64,000 bases of DNA from Lachnospiraceae bacterium (GTDB taxonomy: Bacteria > Bacillota > Clostridia > Lachnospirales > Lachnospiraceae). Below are positions 61,326-64,000 of this stretch, piece by piece. Under the pieces are notes generated by a model, which was given only the letters and a program-made list of their open reading frames with translations, ran no database searches and was not told the origin of the DNA. The stretch spans positions 62,001 through 126,000 of the forward strand of contig WRLH01000005.1 in the NCBI GenBank assembly GCA_009777715.1. The letters run 5' to 3'. The position numbers and the translations under genes were made by a program. The first letter of the stretch is position 1; each line of letters starts with the position of its first letter.

Positions 61326-63653
61326 TTGAGGAGCGAAGGCATAAATAACCAAGATGAAAAACAGGAAGTAATTATTGATGATGGGCGGATTGATGAAATT
61401 GCCGAATTTAAAAGCCCCGATGAGCTTTATCAGGAGCTGATTTCGCGTGTCCTCAAATACCACCCCTCTTCTGATTTATCCCTAATCGAAAAAGCCTACC
61501 AGTTTGCCCATAATGCCCACTTTGACCAGAAACGCAAATCACGCGAACCCTATATTATCCACCCTTTATACGTTGCGAATATCCTTGCGGAAATGGAACT
61601 TGATAAAGAAAGCATTGCCGCCGGGCTGTTGCATGATGTGATTGAAGACACGGATTTGACCGTTGAAGCCCTGACTGACGAATTTGGCAAAGAAGTAGCT
61701 TCAATAGTTGAGGGAATGACGAAGCTCCAAAACATCATTCTGCCCCCTGACCGCGATGACGACAAGGAAACCGGACGCATGGAAATCCAAGCGGAAAATC
61801 TGCGCAAAATGTTTCTGGCGATGGCAAAAGATATCCGGGTCATTTTGATTAAGCTGGTTGACCGCTTGCACAATATGCGGACGCTAAAACACCAAAGCCC
61901 AGAAAGCCAGCAACGCATTGCCCGTGAGACCTTGGAAATTTATGCGCCAATCGCCGAGCGGCTGGGGATTTCCAGAATAAAAGTAGAGCTTGACGACCTT
62001 TCACTAAAATACCTTGAGCCGGATGCCTATAATGATTTGCTAAGTGAAATAAAGGCTTGCAAAAGCACAAGGGAGAAATTTGTCCAGTCAATTGTTGATG
62101 AAATTACCGAAAACTTAAAAAATGCCGGAATCAAAGCAAATATTGATGGCCGCGTCAAGCACTATTTCAGCATTTATAAAAAAATGAAAAACCAAGGCAA
62201 AAGCTTAAGTGATCTTTATGACTTATATGCCGTCAGGATATTGGTTGATACTGTCGCTGACTGTTATGCTGCGCTGGGCATTATCCATGAAGTTTTTAAA
62301 CCAATGCCCGGGCGGTTTAAGGATTTTATTTCTGTGCCAAGGCCAAATTCTTACCGCTCACTTCATACCACCTTGTTTGGCGCGGGAAGCCAGCCCTTTG
62401 AAATCCAAATCCGTACCCACGAAATGCACAAGGAAGCGGAATACGGAATCACCGCCCATTGGAAATACAAGGTTGCCTCTGATGGGAAAAAAACCGATAC
62501 CGCCGAAGAGGAAAAATTACAATGGCTTCGCCAAATACTGGAATGGCAGCAGGAGATGTCGGATAACAAGGAATTTCTTGATTCCATTAAAGATGACTTA
62601 AATATGTTTTCCGATATGGTTTATTGTTTTACTCCGGCCGGGGACGTAAAAAACTTGCCGGCAGGTTCAACGCCGATTGATTTTGCTTATCTTATCCATA
62701 GTGCCGTTGGCAACAAAATGGTTGGGGCAAGGGTAAACGGCAAGCTGGAAACAAAAGAATATCAAATCAAAAATGGCGACCGGATCGAGATAATGACTTC
62801 GCAAAATTCCCCCGGACCAAGCAGGGATTGGCTGAATGTCGTCAAAAGCGCCCAGGCAAGAAACAAAATCCAGCAATGGTTCAAAAGTCAGTTTAAAGTT
62901 GAAAACATTGTCCGCGGCAAGGAGCTGTTAGGCCAATACTGCAAAACACGCGGAATCAATATAAATGATTTAATCAAACCGGATTACCTTGAGACTGTGT
63001 TTAAAAAGTACGGCTTCCGCGACTGGGATTCGGTGCTTGCCGCGGTTGGCCATGGCGGGGTAAAGGAAGGCCAGATCATCAACCGCCTGCTTGAGACATA
63101 TGAGAAAAACCACGAAGCAAAATCAAACGAAGAAATAGCCGAACAGCTAAAGGATAATATCAGCCCGGCTAAGTCCGAGCGTCTTAAGAGCCACGGCGGA
63201 ATCATCGTTAAGGGGGTTGCTGATGTGGCGGTGCGTTTTGCCAAATGCTGTTCGCCGCTTCCGGGTGATGAGATAATAGGCTTTGTGACCAGGGGACGCG
63301 GGGTATCGGTCCATCGGAATGATTGCATTAATATTATCAGTCTGCCTGAGCTTGAGCGGGAACGGATGATTGAAGCGGAGTGGCAGCAGGACGCGGAAAG
63401 CAATATCAACGAAAAATATATTGCCGAAATAAAAATTTTTGCCGATAACCGGGCCGGGCTTTTGGCCGATATCAGCAAGACGATGGCGGAGAAAAAAATC
63501 TCGCTGACGGCGGTCAATATCCGGATAAACAAGCAAAACATGGCGATTATGGATATGGCTTTTGAAGTCAAGAATCGCGAAGAGCTTAGCATGATAATAG
63601 AAAAAATCCGGGGCATTAAAAGCGTGGTTGATATTGAGAGGACGATGAGTTAA
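61326..63653 (+). CDS. relA: Bifunctional (p)ppGpp synthetase/hydrolase, RelA/SpoT (Rel)
   Basis: 775 residues. It makes and degrades the stringent-response alarmone. The HD hydrolase domain holds 'AGLLHDVIEDTDLT' (about 98-111). The synthetase domain holds 'RFKDFISVPRPNSYRSLHTTLFG' (about 325-347). A TGS domain ('VYCFTPAGDVKNLPAGSTPIDFAY'), a zinc-finger-like 'RFAKCCSPLPGDEIIGF' and a C-terminal ACT domain follow. The start is unclear: TTG 61326 opens the frame, but the GAGGAG site follows it and would better serve ATA 61341. No in-frame ATG occurs before the HD domain, so the N-terminus is uncertain by a few residues. Confidence 0.95.
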   Translation: MRSEGINNQDEKQEVIIDDGRIDEIAEFKSPDELYQELISRVLKYHPSSDLSLIEKAYQFAHNAHFDQKRKSREPYIIHPLYVANILAEMELDKESIAAGLLHDVIEDTDLTVEALTDEFGKEVASIVEGMTKLQNIILPPDRDDDKETGRMEIQAENLRKMFLAMAKDIRVILIKLVDRLHNMRTLKHQSPESQQRIARETLEIYAPIAERLGISRIKVELDDLSLKYLEPDAYNDLLSEIKACKSTREKFVQSIVDEITENLKNAGIKANIDGRVKHYFSIYKKMKNQGKSLSDLYDLYAVRILVDTVADCYAALGIIHEVFKPMPGRFKDFISVPRPNSYRSLHTTLFGAGSQPFEIQIRTHEMHKEAEYGITAHWKYKVASDGKKTDTAEEEKLQWLRQILEWQQEMSDNKEFLDSIKDDLNMFSDMVYCFTPAGDVKNLPAGSTPIDFAYLIHSAVGNKMVGARVNGKLETKEYQIKNGDRIEIMTSQNSPGPSRDWLNVVKSAQARNKIQQWFKSQFKVENIVRGKELLGQYCKTRGININDLIKPDYLETVFKKYGFRDWDSVLAAVGHGGVKEGQIINRLLETYEKNHEAKSNEEIAEQLKDNISPAKSERLKSHGGIIVKGVADVAVRFAKCCSPLPGDEIIGFVTRGRGVSVHRNDCINIISLPELERERMIEAEWQQDAESNINEKYIAEIKIFADNRAGLLADISKTMAEKKISLTAVNIRINKQNMAIMDMAFEVKNREELSMIIEKIRGIKSVVDIERTMS

Positions 63654-63717
63654 GGGGTCTGATTCATTTATTTGTTTTGAAGTCAGTCAGGTAAAAACAA
63701 CTCTTGCCAACTTTAGT

Positions 63718-63834
63718 TGGTTGGTGACTGTGTCCTAAAAATAACCGCAAGCGGTTATTGGCATTAAAATAAAAACATTATTATGGGTAGAAGGCGGCCA
63801 AGGTCACACTACGAGTAATTTTTGCCTTCCTTAC
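63718..63834 (-). repeat. Family B structured repeat, diverged copy B4
   Basis: Shares GGGTAGAAGGCGG, CAAGG and CTTCCTTAC with B1-B3. The closing stem is GGTGAC/GTCACAC where the others have GTTGC/GCAAC, a paired change. An extra hairpin, AATAACCGC-aa-GCGGTTATT, is inserted in the AT-rich part. Here the repeat is antisense to the next gene, unlike B1-B3. Confidence 0.75.
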
Positions 63835-63848
63835 CTTGGAGGAAACGT

Positions 63849-64000
63849 ATGAATAAAATCAGCAAATTAGTTCTGGGGCTTGCGCAAACCAATTGCTACT
63901 TTTTAGAGAACGAAAGCGGGAGCGAAGCAATTGTTTTTGACCCAGCCGACCGGGGCGAATACATCTTTGAAAAACTTAAGGACAAGGGGCAAAAAATCGC
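63849..64000 (+). CDS. MBL-fold metallohydrolase, N-terminal fragment
   Basis: The 50 residues before the window edge (MNKISKLVLGLAQTNCYFLE, then IVFDPADRGEYIFEKLKDKG) match the start of small glyoxalase II-like metallo-beta-lactamase fold proteins that often follow relA in Clostridia. The HxHxDH zinc motif would lie beyond the end. TTGGAGGAAACGT gives a strong ribosome binding site, and TTCCT just upstream could pair with it. Confidence 0.7.
   Translation, partial: MNKISKLVLGLAQTNCYFLENESGSEAIVFDPADRGEYIFEKLKDKGQKI

Overview
The window looks like chromosome from a low-to-moderate GC Firmicute of class Clostridia, most like Lachnospiraceae and relatives. The signs are strong AGGAGG-type ribosome binding sites, TTGACA/TATAAT promoters with 17-base spacers, a CIRCE operator before groESL, pyruvate phosphate dikinase, acetate kinase, corrinoid-dependent methyl transfer genes, an MntP efflux pump, a lipoprotein with an SLH-like C-terminus, and a relA then MBL-fold hydrolase order. 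The species cannot be named. No rRNA, tRNA, CRISPR array, transposase, reverse transcriptase or prophage gene was found.

Layout. 1-10 kb: the dprA 3' end, a membrane-anchored coiled-coil protein with a Cys/His-rich tail, pcrA, a small acidic membrane protein, an rRNA uracil methyltransferase and a three-domain ligD. 10-18 kb: a divergent tryptophanase-like lyase, a chemoreceptor whose leader is a CTAAAA microsatellite, a GGDEF protein whose start lies in repeat DNA, a DUF5050-like protein, a small secreted Cys protein and a solute-binding lipoprotein. 18-26 kb: pheA-ppk1, gltX, a HAD phosphatase and an ABC-F ATPase. 26-31 kb: a corrinoid methyl-transfer module (MtaA-like methyltransferase, corrinoid protein, PocR/AraC regulator, ASKHA reactivase, DUF2284). 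31-33 kb: mntP, an acetyltransferase and a glycerophosphodiesterase. 33.4-37.5 kb: an AT-rich four-gene restriction-modification island (C5 methyltransferase, N6-adenine methyltransferase, a degenerate LAGLIDADG protein, a PD-(D/E)XK nuclease) behind a run of hairpins. 37.6-50 kb: ppdK, a FIST sensor with a hybrid histidine kinase, a DUF2179-like protein, an AEC transporter, ackA and a GH43 xylosidase. 50-64 kb: a large metalloprotease lipoprotein, groESL, an MFS transporter, a heterodimeric ABC exporter, a VOC protein, relA and the 5' end of an MBL-fold hydrolase.

The most unusual feature is the intergenic DNA. It is filled with dispersed structured repeats. Family A (eight full copies plus half-units) is a hairpin of roughly 145 nt with about 47 base pairs. 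Its stem sequence differs between copies by paired, compensatory changes, and extra half-units accumulate only on one side. Family B (four copies of about 110 nt) lies in the leaders of ackA and the xylosidase gene and beside the MBL gene, and also covaries. Family C (two copies of about 200 nt) is a long hairpin nested between A elements. Short 25-30 bp palindromes are scattered throughout. Some repeats supply the stop codons and C-termini of neighbouring genes, and one inverted pair of A elements brackets a VOC gene like a cassette.

The other strong candidate for something new is the restriction locus. It appears to pair a LAGLIDADG-type DNA-binding protein that has lost its catalytic acids with a separate PD-(D/E)XK nuclease. 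All functional statements rest on reading motifs by eye; no database search was run.
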